Shown: positions 1-6,415, counted from the first letter of the stretch. The stretch: 6,862 nt of DNA from Deltaproteobacteria bacterium (GCA_019310865.1 JAFDDL010000303.1:1-6862); one strand, 5' to 3'. Made by a program: numbers and translations. Notes: generated by a model not told the origin, from the letters alone.

Positions 1-314
1 ATGGAGAGCCGGTCCTGTCGTGTCTCTTACCGGCGGTTGAGTGCCAGGGCAGGGAAATTACGACCATCGAGGGTGTGGGGGATGCGGATACCATCACACC
101 GGTTCAGGAGGCCTTTCTCGAGAAGGGGGCCGTTCAATGCGGGTTCTGCACACCGGGCATGGTGATTGCCACAACATCATTGTTAAACAGACATCCGAGT
201 CCATCTGAAACGCAGATAAAAAAAGCCCTGGAGGGTCATCTTTGCAGATGCACGGGTTACAATAAAATTTTAGAGGCCGTAGAATCGGCGGTGGAAAAGA
301 TTTCAGGGGATTGA
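1..314 (+). CDS. Molybdenum hydroxylase [2Fe-2S] small subunit (CoxS/XdhC-type), 5' truncated by window edge
   Basis: This is the iron-sulfur subunit of a xanthine oxidase-family molybdenum hydroxylase. It passes electrons from the molybdenum site in the large subunit to FAD or an external acceptor. The frame is open to the first base, so the true start lies upstream; the GTG at 75 is not a plausible start because conserved sequence (GEPVLSCLLPAVECQG) precedes it. The Cys encoded at 21-23 fits the last ligand of the N-terminal plant-ferredoxin-type cluster; its other three ligands are outside the window. The C-terminal helical domain has the second cluster's ligands, QCGFCTPGM (Cys codons 138-140 and 147-149) and HLCRCTGY (243-245 and 249-251). 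The stop is 18 bases before the large subunit, so the two are cotranscribed. A FAD subunit may lie upstream, out of view. The family call is firm; the substrate is unknown. Confidence 0.95.
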   Translation, partial: GEPVLSCLLPAVECQGREITTIEGVGDADTITPVQEAFLEKGAVQCGFCTPGMVIATTSLLNRHPSPSETQIKKALEGHLCRCTGYNKILEAVESAVEKISGD

Positions 315-332
315 GAATAGGGAGTTTTTATC

Positions 333-2705
333 ATGGCAAAGCTAGATTATGTCGGAAAAAGAGTTTTGAGAAAGGACGGGCCGGATAAGGTCACCGGGCG
401 AGCTGCGTATACGGTAGATATAAATCTTCCCGGAATGCTTGTGGGTCGAATTTTGAGAAGCCCCCACCCCCATGCGAAAATCTTGAATATCGACACATCG
501 CAGGCCTTGAAATTAAAAGGCGTCAAGGCAATCATTACATCCAAAGATACGCTCGGTATCAAACACGGATTTGTGGAAACACCCCGATATCCGGCCGACC
601 AGTATCCATTGGCTGTCGATAGAGTCAGATTTGTGGGCGAAGAGGTGGCAGCTGTTGCCGCCACCGATCCCCATACGGCCGAGGAAGCGCTTGGCCTGAT
701 TCGAGTGGATTATGACGTCCTGCCCGCTGTCTTTGATCCGGAAGAAGCCATGCAACCGGGCGCCCCTGAGATTCACGCCTCACATCCAAAGGTAAAAGAA
801 AATCTGGTCAACATTGGTGGTAAGACCGAAACGGCATGGGGAGATATAAACAGCGGTTTTGACCAGGCGGACTATATCCGTGAAGATCGATTTGACAGCC
901 ATCTGAGAACCCACGGATATTTAGAACCCCAGGTAACCGTGGCAAGCTATGAACCATCCGGCAAACTGAACGTGTGGACTTCTTCCATGGGGGTGTTCCT
1001 GAAACGGACCAAACTGGCCCGTACCCTTGGCTTGCCGCACGCTTCCGTACGAATTCATAAGACATATGTCGGCGGTGCCTTTGGGGGAAAGATCGATCTG
1101 TTTTCCCACGAGTTCTGTGCCGCATTGCTTTCGATGAAAAGCGGGAAACCGGTAAAAGTAGAGGCATCACGCGAAGAGGTTTTTATCGCTTATCGTCATG
1201 GCCAACCCCTGATTGTCGAGGTGAAAACGGGTGTAAAAAAAGACGGAACCATTGTGGCCCAACAGGTTCGAAATATCAATAATTGCGGCGCCTATCGGGG
1301 CAGCGGCGTTGTGGTTATTTTTCTGTCATGGGGCTTTACCATGCTGCCCTATCGACTTCCCAATTTTAAATATGAGGGATATGCCGTCTATACCAACAAT
1401 CCCGTACGCGCACCCCAGCGCGGTCATGGCGCACCGCAGCTTCGGTTTGCCATTGAGTCACAACTCGATATGATTGCCGAAGAACTGGGAATGGATCCCA
1501 TCGCGATCCGGCTAATAAATGCCCGTGAATCCGGCGAGGAGCTTCCCAACGGAGACAATCGTGAATCCGGCGAACAGCTTCCCAACGGAGACAATGTGCA
1601 TCATTGCGGCCTGAAGGACTCGATTATTAAGGCGGCGGAACATACCCGGTTCGCTGAAAAATTCGGCCGATCCCGGAAGGGGGGCTCAGCAGCGGGTCAT
1701 ATCCGCCGAGGAATCGGTATCGGGGTCAGCGCCTATTTCGGCGGTTCGCTTATCTATCCCAACAGTTCATCGGTTCAAGTGAAAATGAATGAGGACGGCT
1801 CTGCGACCCTGCTCACCGGATCACTGGATATCGGACAGGGCTCAGAGACCATACTATGCCAGATTGTGGCCGAAGAGCTGAAAATACCGGTAGAGGAGAT
1901 ACAGATCATTGCGGCGGACACGGAAATCACACCGGTGGATATTGGCTCCTGGATCAGCGGGAATGCCTATGTTACCGGCAATGCAACCCGAATGGCGGCC
2001 ACGGATGTTCGCAACAAACTACTGGATATCGCCGCCGAAGAGCTGGACGTCAAACATCAGGACCTTTGGGTTGAGAACCAGGGTGTCTATGTGGCCGGTT
2101 GCCCGGAAAAAAGACTGTCTTACCGGGATTTGATCGCTGCCAGCATTCAAAAGCGACGGGGGGATCCGGTCATCGGCCACGGGCACTGGCGCACCATGCG
2201 CGATGAGCCGTTTCATCCCAGTCTGGCAACCACCAAGGGCCGTTGGAGCGAAAACTATGCGTTTGACGCCCAGGTGGCGGAAGTGGCGGTGGACACGCAA
2301 ACCGGTCAGGTCCGATTGCTTCGGGCGGTGACCGCCCACGACTGCGGCTTCCCCATTAATCCCCTTCTTGTTGAGGGCCAGATCGACGGTCAAGTTTCCA
2401 TGGCATTGGGACATGCCTTTATGGAAGAGATCCTCATGGAAGAGGGCCGCACCCTGAATCCCAACTGGTTGGATTACCGGATGCCCACCATCCATGAAAC
2501 GGCCGAATCAGAACATATCGATATCATCACGGAAAGCTATGAAGTGGGCCGACCCTATCGGACCAAGGAGGTGGGTGAGGGGTATGTGTCGGCTATTCTG
2601 GCCGCCATTGCCAACGCCGTCTATGATGCAACGGGCGTCAGGTTGCATTCCACACCATTTAGTCCGGAAAACATCCTTCGTGGTTTGGGGAAAATTGGAT
2701 CGTGA
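333..2705 (+). CDS. Molybdenum hydroxylase large subunit, molybdopterin cytosine dinucleotide-binding (xanthine oxidase family)
   Basis: Catalytic subunit of 790 residues, a normal length for CoxL/HcrA-like proteins. These enzymes hydroxylate (or, in 4-hydroxybenzoyl-CoA reductase, reductively dehydroxylate) aromatic or N-heterocyclic substrates or aldehydes. The N-terminal aldehyde oxidase a/b hammerhead domain spans roughly residues 15-125. The Mo-binding domains follow, with GGAFGGK at 247-253, an RGHG loop at 363-366, a DIGQGS pterin-contact motif near 500, and the catalytic-Glu motif KEVGEG with Glu749 near the C-terminus. The start is supported by GGGAG 8 bases before the ATG and by the typical opening VGKRVLRKDGPDKVTG. 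It follows the [2Fe-2S] subunit by 18 bases. Residues 398-421 contain a 12-residue tandem duplication that is odd for the family. The Glu motif and the DIGQGS motif recall 4-hydroxybenzoyl-CoA reductase alpha subunits, but I cannot separate that from aldehyde or xanthine dehydrogenase homologues by eye, so no gene symbol is given. Confidence 0.95.
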   Translation: MAKLDYVGKRVLRKDGPDKVTGRAAYTVDINLPGMLVGRILRSPHPHAKILNIDTSQALKLKGVKAIITSKDTLGIKHGFVETPRYPADQYPLAVDRVRFVGEEVAAVAATDPHTAEEALGLIRVDYDVLPAVFDPEEAMQPGAPEIHASHPKVKENLVNIGGKTETAWGDINSGFDQADYIREDRFDSHLRTHGYLEPQVTVASYEPSGKLNVWTSSMGVFLKRTKLARTLGLPHASVRIHKTYVGGAFGGKIDLFSHEFCAALLSMKSGKPVKVEASREEVFIAYRHGQPLIVEVKTGVKKDGTIVAQQVRNINNCGAYRGSGVVVIFLSWGFTMLPYRLPNFKYEGYAVYTNNPVRAPQRGHGAPQLRFAIESQLDMIAEELGMDPIAIRLINARESGEELPNGDNRESGEQLPNGDNVHHCGLKDSIIKAAEHTRFAEKFGRSRKGGSAAGHIRRGIGIGVSAYFGGSLIYPNSSSVQVKMNEDGSATLLTGSLDIGQGSETILCQIVAEELKIPVEEIQIIAADTEITPVDIGSWISGNAYVTGNATRMAATDVRNKLLDIAAEELDVKHQDLWVENQGVYVAGCPEKRLSYRDLIAASIQKRRGDPVIGHGHWRTMRDEPFHPSLATTKGRWSENYAFDAQVAEVAVDTQTGQVRLLRAVTAHDCGFPINPLLVEGQIDGQVSMALGHAFMEEILMEEGRTLNPNWLDYRMPTIHETAESEHIDIITESYEVGRPYRTKEVGEGYVSAILAAIANAVYDATGVRLHSTPFSPENILRGLGKIGS
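1524..1595 (+). repeat. 36-bp in-frame tandem duplication inside the Mo hydroxylase large subunit
   Basis: Two adjacent 36-base units (1524-1559 and 1560-1595) differ at only two bases, GAGGAG in the first and GAACAG in the second. They encode RESGEELPNGDN and RESGEQLPNGDN (residues 398-409 and 410-421). Family members usually have one such segment between the conserved helix ending IRLxNAR and the CGL motif. The duplication keeps the frame, adds 12 residues to a probable surface loop, and one of the two base changes is non-synonymous (Glu to Gln). Confidence 0.95.
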
Positions 2706-3013
2706 TGGAAATTAACGAGAATGTTCATACGTTGAACTGGAATTGGACCTCGATGGGGAACTAATCGGTACGATTGCGTTTTCATCGGCTGATGGGACCT
2801 GTCTTCTGAATATCATGCTCGGTTACTGGCACTGATCCCCCCCTTTTTCCATTGCTCTGTCAAACAAACAAAGTTGCCAGGAGCGTGACAAGGTAAAGGG
2901 CATGCCGGCCGTTATAAAAGATGAATGCCGACCTCATTCCCTTCTCAAAAAAAGATAAGTGATAAGCAAACTTCGGATTTTATTTTAACCCGGATCCGCC
3001 GGAAGTCGGTTCA
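2706..3013. other. Convergent intergenic region, 308 bases, with a coding-like out-of-frame stretch
   Basis: This gap separates two convergent genes. An ATG at 2705 overlaps the large-subunit stop (TGATG) and opens 19 codons ending at 2764. In another frame, 2731-2835 reads 34 codons beginning VELELDLDGELIGTIAF and ending in TGA, with no start of its own. A one-base insertion near 2730 would join the two into a 43-residue protein, so a decayed small gene is possible, but I recognise no family. Beyond 2836 I see a C7T5 run and a CGGATCCG palindrome at 2991-2998, but no convincing stem followed by a T-run on either strand, so neither gene has an obvious intrinsic terminator here. Confidence 0.5.
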
Positions 3014-4996
3014 TCAAGGCAGCCGTCCCATGGTTTCGAGTCCGTCAGCCACATTTTTCATATCAAGCTCTTCCAGCTTTTGACGTGTGGGCCAACCCGT
3101 CTTGATATCCCATCCAGCCAATTGATAATAACGGTCTTTCAATGCCTCAAATTTTTCCCGATCGATATAGGCTTTGTAAACACGCATCTCTTCATTTCCT
3201 TCCACCCCATCCGATCCTCCGGAGTCCTGTACATCATCCCAAACCACATCGAAAAAATTATCCACGTAGGTATCGTATTCGCGGGTTCTGTTTTCAACCG
3301 TTATATTAATCGCCCGTCGCAGGTTCCATATCCGCTCTCCCGCCTTCCAGTAATCGTCCACACCAAAATCAACGCCGGTTGCAGCAGATAATACCTTACT
3401 CTGAAAAATTTTAATATCCATGTTCTTTTCAGGGTGGAAATAAGCATCAGGCAGTGATGCAAAATTGCATATGCAAAGTGAATTCCGTAGACTTTGCTGT
3501 GTCATTTCAAATTTGCTTTGAATTTCAATCCCTTCCCATTGTGCTTTTTCATCACCCCTTTCAGCATGGGCGTAAGTGGTGATACCGTATGGGACCTCAA
3601 AATGCTTTCCCAGAACTTCTGTGGGAATGGCAGAAACATTATCCCTGTTAAATGCCAGGTAACCATCGGTCGAGTCGCCGGAATCCCTGGTGTCAAGCGC
3701 AACATGAAGACAGAGCCCCAGCCAGCCGTAATAGTGCTGGGGATAGCCCCAGGCAGGATATTTAATATCAACGATTTTCTTGATCTCCTCACCATTTTCC
3801 AACACTTTGACCAGTTGATCCAAAGCACGATTGGTGCCTTGTGAAATCAAACTCTTTCCTGAAGCGATATCATATAGCAGCGCTTCCATGAATTTATCTT
3901 CGGTGGATGATCCTCCCAAAATATCTGGTAAATTCGGTAATCCGGCTTTCTGTTCCCAATCTTCGATGGTCATCAACCCTTGTTCCAGTGTCTCGCCGAT
4001 AATCATAATGAGGTCAAGCAGTTCGAAATGATTAATTCCCAGCTTCTGGGCCAGGTAGTTTCCTTTCCAAACGGTTTTGGTTGCCGACTTTTCCGGATTA
4101 AAACCGCCATACCACCAGGATGCGCAAATGGCGGCACCGCTGCCGCCGCCGGGAACTTTATAAAATCCCATGCATTGATAGGGGCAACCATAGGGTCCGG
4201 CAAAATTGGTCCGGTATTTTGATACCATCTCCTTTTCCACCTCCCCACCGGTTAATGGAGATCGCCCCCATAACTGCGCCGCTCCTTTAGACCATGTGTC
4301 TTTGGCCTTACATAATTCAATCACCTTGAAAAGCTCATCCGGTTTCGCGATAGGAACAACGCCTGTTCCCTTGACGGCGATGGCCTTGAGATTTTTCGAC
4401 CCCATGACCGCACCAAACCCTCCCTGGCCTGCAGTACTTCCGGACTCATTGGCAATAATACTGTTGGGAACACGGTTTTCACCTGCGGGTCCGATCGCCA
4501 GCGTCGATATTTTTGGATCTTTCTCAATGATGACTTTTTGCGTTTCGATCAAATCCAAACCCCATAGATGATCAGCATTTTTAATCTCAATTTGATCATC
4601 ATTGATATCAATATAAACAGGCTTTGATGATTGGCCGGTAACCACAATGGCATCATACCCGGCATACTTCATGGCCGAGGGAAATGATCCGCCGAATCCG
4701 GAATAGGTAAACTGGGGCCTTGGGTAATTCTGGGCGCCGATACCGCAGATCTCTCCCCGGTTGAAAGGACCGGGAATGCCGGTCATGGGTCCCACTGAGA
4801 TCATGACGGGATTTTCCGGATCGAACGCATCCTTTCCCGGGCATCCCATATCCCAGTAAATCTTGCTGCAAAGTCCCACGCCGCCGATAAATTTTTCGGG
4901 CTGGTATTGTCGCGTGGGGATTTTTTCAATCTCTCCTTGGGTCAGGTCTACCTTGAGAATCGTTCCGGCCCACCCGTATTGTTTTGTTTGCATCAT
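3014..4996 (-). CDS. Aldehyde:ferredoxin oxidoreductase family W/Mo-bispterin protein, BamB-like branch
   Basis: A 660-residue cytoplasmic oxidoreductase predicted to bind a tungsten (or Mo) bis-pyranopterin and an Fe-S cluster. It would use low-potential electrons on an aldehyde/acid or acyl-CoA-type substrate, which cannot be identified. The AOR N-terminal domain covers about 1-200 (GWAGTILKVDL, FIGGVGLCSKIYWD, KYAGYDAIVVTG, GGFGAVMGSKNLKAIAVKG). Cluster ligands fit Cys271, Cys275 (CPYQC) and Cys510 (CICNF), but the usual first Cys of CxxCxxxC is Pro268. Cys291 lies 16 residues after Cys275, where I recall BamB placing its metal-ligand Cys. The C-terminal DRYYQLAGWD also resembles BamB-type proteins. 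I chose the ATG at 4996 because AAGGAG (5005-5010) sits 8 bases upstream and residues then match the usual family start. An upstream ATG at 5029, also with GGAG, would add 11 residues. It converges on the Mo hydroxylase operon; a sigma-54-type promoter lies upstream. Confidence 0.9.
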   Translation of the reverse strand: MMQTKQYGWAGTILKVDLTQGEIEKIPTRQYQPEKFIGGVGLCSKIYWDMGCPGKDAFDPENPVMISVGPMTGIPGPFNRGEICGIGAQNYPRPQFTYSGFGGSFPSAMKYAGYDAIVVTGQSSKPVYIDINDDQIEIKNADHLWGLDLIETQKVIIEKDPKISTLAIGPAGENRVPNSIIANESGSTAGQGGFGAVMGSKNLKAIAVKGTGVVPIAKPDELFKVIELCKAKDTWSKGAAQLWGRSPLTGGEVEKEMVSKYRTNFAGPYGCPYQCMGFYKVPGGGSGAAICASWWYGGFNPEKSATKTVWKGNYLAQKLGINHFELLDLIMIIGETLEQGLMTIEDWEQKAGLPNLPDILGGSSTEDKFMEALLYDIASGKSLISQGTNRALDQLVKVLENGEEIKKIVDIKYPAWGYPQHYYGWLGLCLHVALDTRDSGDSTDGYLAFNRDNVSAIPTEVLGKHFEVPYGITTYAHAERGDEKAQWEGIEIQSKFEMTQQSLRNSLCICNFASLPDAYFHPEKNMDIKIFQSKVLSAATGVDFGVDDYWKAGERIWNLRRAINITVENRTREYDTYVDNFFDVVWDDVQDSGGSDGVEGNEEMRVYKAYIDREKFEALKDRYYQLAGWDIKTGWPTRQKLEELDMKNVADGLETMGRLP

Positions 4997-5004
4997 TTCC
5001 GGCA

Positions 5005-5010
5005 CTCCTT
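5005..5010 (-). promoter_or_regulatory. Ribosome binding site AAGGAG deciding the AOR-family gene start
   Basis: On the minus strand AAAAAAGGAGTGCCGGAA leads into ATGATG. The AAGGAG core is 8 bases from the ATG at 4996 and 11 from the next ATG at 4993. A weaker GGAG stands 7 bases before the alternative ATG at 5029, so a minor longer form or an 11-codon leader in the same frame cannot be excluded. Confidence 0.6.
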
Positions 5011-5093
5011 TTTTCAAAATCATCGCCATAACGAAACTCCGCCCGGAAGACTAAGGGTTGAGTGGTTGATGTGTTAAGTCTTCAAGACATACA

Positions 5094-5109
5094 TGCTCAA
5101 TGCGTGCCA
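5094..5109 (-). promoter_or_regulatory. Candidate sigma-54 (-24/-12) promoter of the AOR-family gene
   Basis: The minus strand reads TGGCACGCATTGAGCA. It matches the sigma-54 consensus TGGCACG-N4-TTGCA at all seven bases of the -24 element and at GCA of the -12 element, with the invariant GG and GC at exactly the required spacing. The TT of TTGCA is GA instead, so the -12 element is suboptimal. The inferred start point is near 5083, giving a leader of about 54 bases to the ATG at 5029 or 87 to that at 4996. The upstream flank (5110-5135) is AT-rich, which would suit IHF-type bending. It implies activation by an enhancer-binding protein with AAA+ ATPase activity, whose gene is not in the window. 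Confidence 0.6.
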
Positions 5110-5169
5110 AAATTTTTTTCTTATAATTAAAGTGAGTTATATCGAACGTTTTCGCTAAAAGTGATTATT

Positions 5170-5245
5170 CACGGTTGCAACCGGCTTATTTCCCGTTATA
5201 AAGCAAAATCGGGATATATCACGACTGCCAACCGGCCTTATCCCA
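5170..5245. promoter_or_regulatory. Paired CAACCGG elements, candidate enhancer-binding protein sites
   Basis: Copy 1 (5170-5194) begins CACGGTTGCAACCGGC and contains the perfect 12-bp palindrome CGGTTGCAACCG at 5172-5183. Copy 2 (5220-5245) begins CACGACTGCCAACCGGCC, a related but imperfect dyad. The shared CAACCGG cores are 51 bases apart, close to five helical turns, and both are followed by a similar TTAT-CC segment. Copy centres fall about 95 and 145 bases upstream of the inferred sigma-54 start, the usual range for such activator sites. The activator is unknown. Confidence 0.45.
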
Positions 5246-5288
5246 CGCCTTTCCGCGCATAAAAACCTGTTTGGATTGGGGAAAGAAT

Positions 5289-5393
5289 ATGGAACCTGTT
5301 GTTATTAGGCAAGTCATTTTTGTTATTCCTGTGGAAGTTAAAAGTGGCTTAGACCGTAATAAGGATATCATTTTGAGATTATTGCAATGGTGA
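5289..5393 (+). CDS. Possible 34-residue small ORF, unknown
   Basis: The ATG at 5289 is preceded by GGGGAAAGAAT, a purine-rich stretch that could act as a ribosome binding site. It opens 34 codons beginning MEPVVIRQVIFVIPVEVKSG and ending LRLLQW. The first half is rich in Val and Ile, the second has mixed charge. It lies between the AOR promoter region and the nucleotidyltransferase gene, on the same strand as the latter. I recognise no family. It could equally be a chance ORF or the decayed start of a larger gene. Confidence 0.22.
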   Translation: MEPVVIRQVIFVIPVEVKSGLDRNKDIILRLLQW

Positions 5394-5467
5394 ATATGAT
5401 TTGATATGTTGGTAAAACTGTTTTTTGAAAAGGTTGAGAATCCAAACGTTTCAACGCGTACCTTTCA

Positions 5468-5473
5468 TATAAT
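5468..5473 (+). promoter_or_regulatory. Candidate -10 element (TATAAT) of the nucleotidyltransferase unit
   Basis: A perfect TATAAT lies 16 bases before the ATG at 5490. Transcription would begin near 5480, leaving a leader of about 10 bases. No good -35 hexamer is seen at 16-18 bases upstream and no extended -10 TG is present. The short leader agrees with the absence of a clear Shine-Dalgarno sequence before the ATG. Confidence 0.4.
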
Positions 5474-5489
5474 AAAGTAATCGACTATC

Positions 5490-6083
5490 ATGACCGTACC
5501 AAAACTTAACAAGCTATTATCCATCATAGGCGGCAAATTGTCGGATAACCACGTATCGCACGCACTTATTGGCGCTATGGCAATGGCTTTATACGGCATA
5601 CCTCGTTACACAGCCGATATTGACTTGATATCCGATGAGCGACATCGTGAAACCATTATGAAAGTGATGACCCAATTGGGGTATAACTGCCTCCAGGATG
5701 CTGAGAGCTTCGCTCAATTTGATTCGGAACTTGGTGTATACGGCAAGGTTGACTTTTTGTTTGTCCATACCAAAGAAGGTCGTGCTATTCTTGAACAAAA
5801 GGTTGTTATAAATGACGATGTTCTCGGAACCCTGCCCGTGGTTCAGCCAACCGATTATACTGTACTCAAACTAATGGCTATCGCCAACAATCCGGAGCGG
5901 ATGGCCCACGATATCGCTGATATGGAAAGGTTATTTAAGGCGGCGGCTGCCGGTCTGCTCTTTTCACCATTTGAGTCGATAGATGTTGAACGTTTGAAAG
6001 CGTATGCCAAACGATTTGGTGTTTTGGAACAACTATCTCCATTACTGGCGCTGTTAGACACAAGGGGCGAAACGAAAAAATGA
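5490..6083 (+). CDS. Nucleotidyltransferase-fold protein, AbiEii/MNT-like
   Basis: A 197-residue protein with the polymerase beta-type nucleotidyltransferase fold, as in AbiEii and minimal nucleotidyltransferase toxins or antitoxins, which transfer a nucleotide to a tRNA or protein target. Visible are the fold's glycine turn LIGAMAMALYG (26-36, with Gly-Ala where Gly-Gly or Gly-Ser is usual), the metal-binding pair Asp43-x-Asp45 in TADIDLI, a third carboxylate Asp88 in GKVDFLF, and a C-terminal helical part with Lys127 and Asp141/Asp144 (LKLMAIA and HDIADME), where AbiEii-like proteins keep a conserved Lys and Asp. All catalytic carboxylates are present, so it is probably active. The ATG at 5490 gives the normal short lead-in; no strong ribosome site precedes it. 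Its TGA overlaps the next gene's ATG, indicating translational coupling. A toxin-antitoxin or defence role is inferred; target and partner are unknown. Confidence 0.8.
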   Translation: MTVPKLNKLLSIIGGKLSDNHVSHALIGAMAMALYGIPRYTADIDLISDERHRETIMKVMTQLGYNCLQDAESFAQFDSELGVYGKVDFLFVHTKEGRAILEQKVVINDDVLGTLPVVQPTDYTVLKLMAIANNPERMAHDIADMERLFKAAAAGLLFSPFESIDVERLKAYAKRFGVLEQLSPLLALLDTRGETKK

Positions 6084-6283
6084 AACAAAGTCATCCAAAG
6101 CCAAACAAAGATCGCCGGACTTCCGACTGGCGAATGATTGTGGAGATGATTGATTCAGGAATGCAATTGGCCCATGATAAAGGGCCGCATCTTCTAGAAA
6201 GGGGTTGTAATTGCATCGTCTGCATCAACAAACGGAAACAAATCCTGGCCGGGCCATCAAGGCCATGGCGATACCGACTTTGA
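6080..6283 (+). CDS. Small CxCxxC protein coupled to the nucleotidyltransferase, unknown function
   Basis: A 67-residue protein starting within the stop of the nucleotidyltransferase (ATGA, 4-base overlap) and ending with tandem stops TGATAA. The N-terminus is basic and polar (residues 1-15), followed by a likely helix DWRMIVEMIDSGMQLAHDKG (16-35), then GCNCIVCINKRKQI with Cys43, Cys45 and Cys48. The Cys group plus His32/His37 could bind a metal, though a four-ligand site is not obvious. The C-terminal tail is basic and Trp/Pro-containing. No membrane segment or signal peptide is seen. Tight coupling suggests it acts with the nucleotidyltransferase, for example as a regulator, antitoxin or specificity partner, but this rests on context only. 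I do not recognise a family. Confidence 0.65.
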   Translation: MKQSHPKPNKDRRTSDWRMIVEMIDSGMQLAHDKGPHLLERGCNCIVCINKRKQILAGPSRPWRYRL

Positions 6284-6389
6284 TAAACGTTATAATTACA
6301 GCTCGCTAATACATACCGAATTTCCTTGTACTGTCGAGATAGGCCCGCATGTTTTCAGTGCAGTGGGGTGCATCTAAAAACGATCAGTC

Positions 6390-6415
6390 TTCAGATCACA
6401 AGAAACAGATCTGAA
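6390..6415. repeat. 8-bp inverted repeat at the ATPase-remnant stop codon
   Basis: TTCAGATC (6390-6397) and GATCTGAA (6408-6415) are perfect complements around a 10-base loop, overlapping the stop codon of the minus-strand ATPase remnant. On the minus strand a run of five T follows 9 bases after the stem (6371-6380 side), so it might be a weak terminator of the ancestral gene. The distance to the T-run and the modest stem make this uncertain. Confidence 0.3.

Noticed and set aside
2019..2495. A long open frame on the minus strand opposite the Mo hydroxylase large subunit
   Set aside because: It is antisense to a well-conserved coding region, its peptide has no recognisable motifs, and it is explained by GC-rich codon structure of the real gene.
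2827..2842. A second TGGCAC, sigma-54-like -24 box on the + strand
   Set aside because: No GC falls at the required -12 spacing (a C-run is there) and no gene follows on that strand.
2991..2998. CGGATCCG palindrome just past the AOR-family stop
   Set aside because: No loop and no following T-run, so it is not a terminator; the surrounding ACTTC/GGAAGT arms pair only with a four-base bulge.
5122..5127. TATAAT on the + strand upstream of the AOR gene
   Set aside because: It points away from the AOR gene, has no -35 partner, and the next + strand gene is over 350 bases away; it is likely part of the AT-rich flank of the sigma-54 site.
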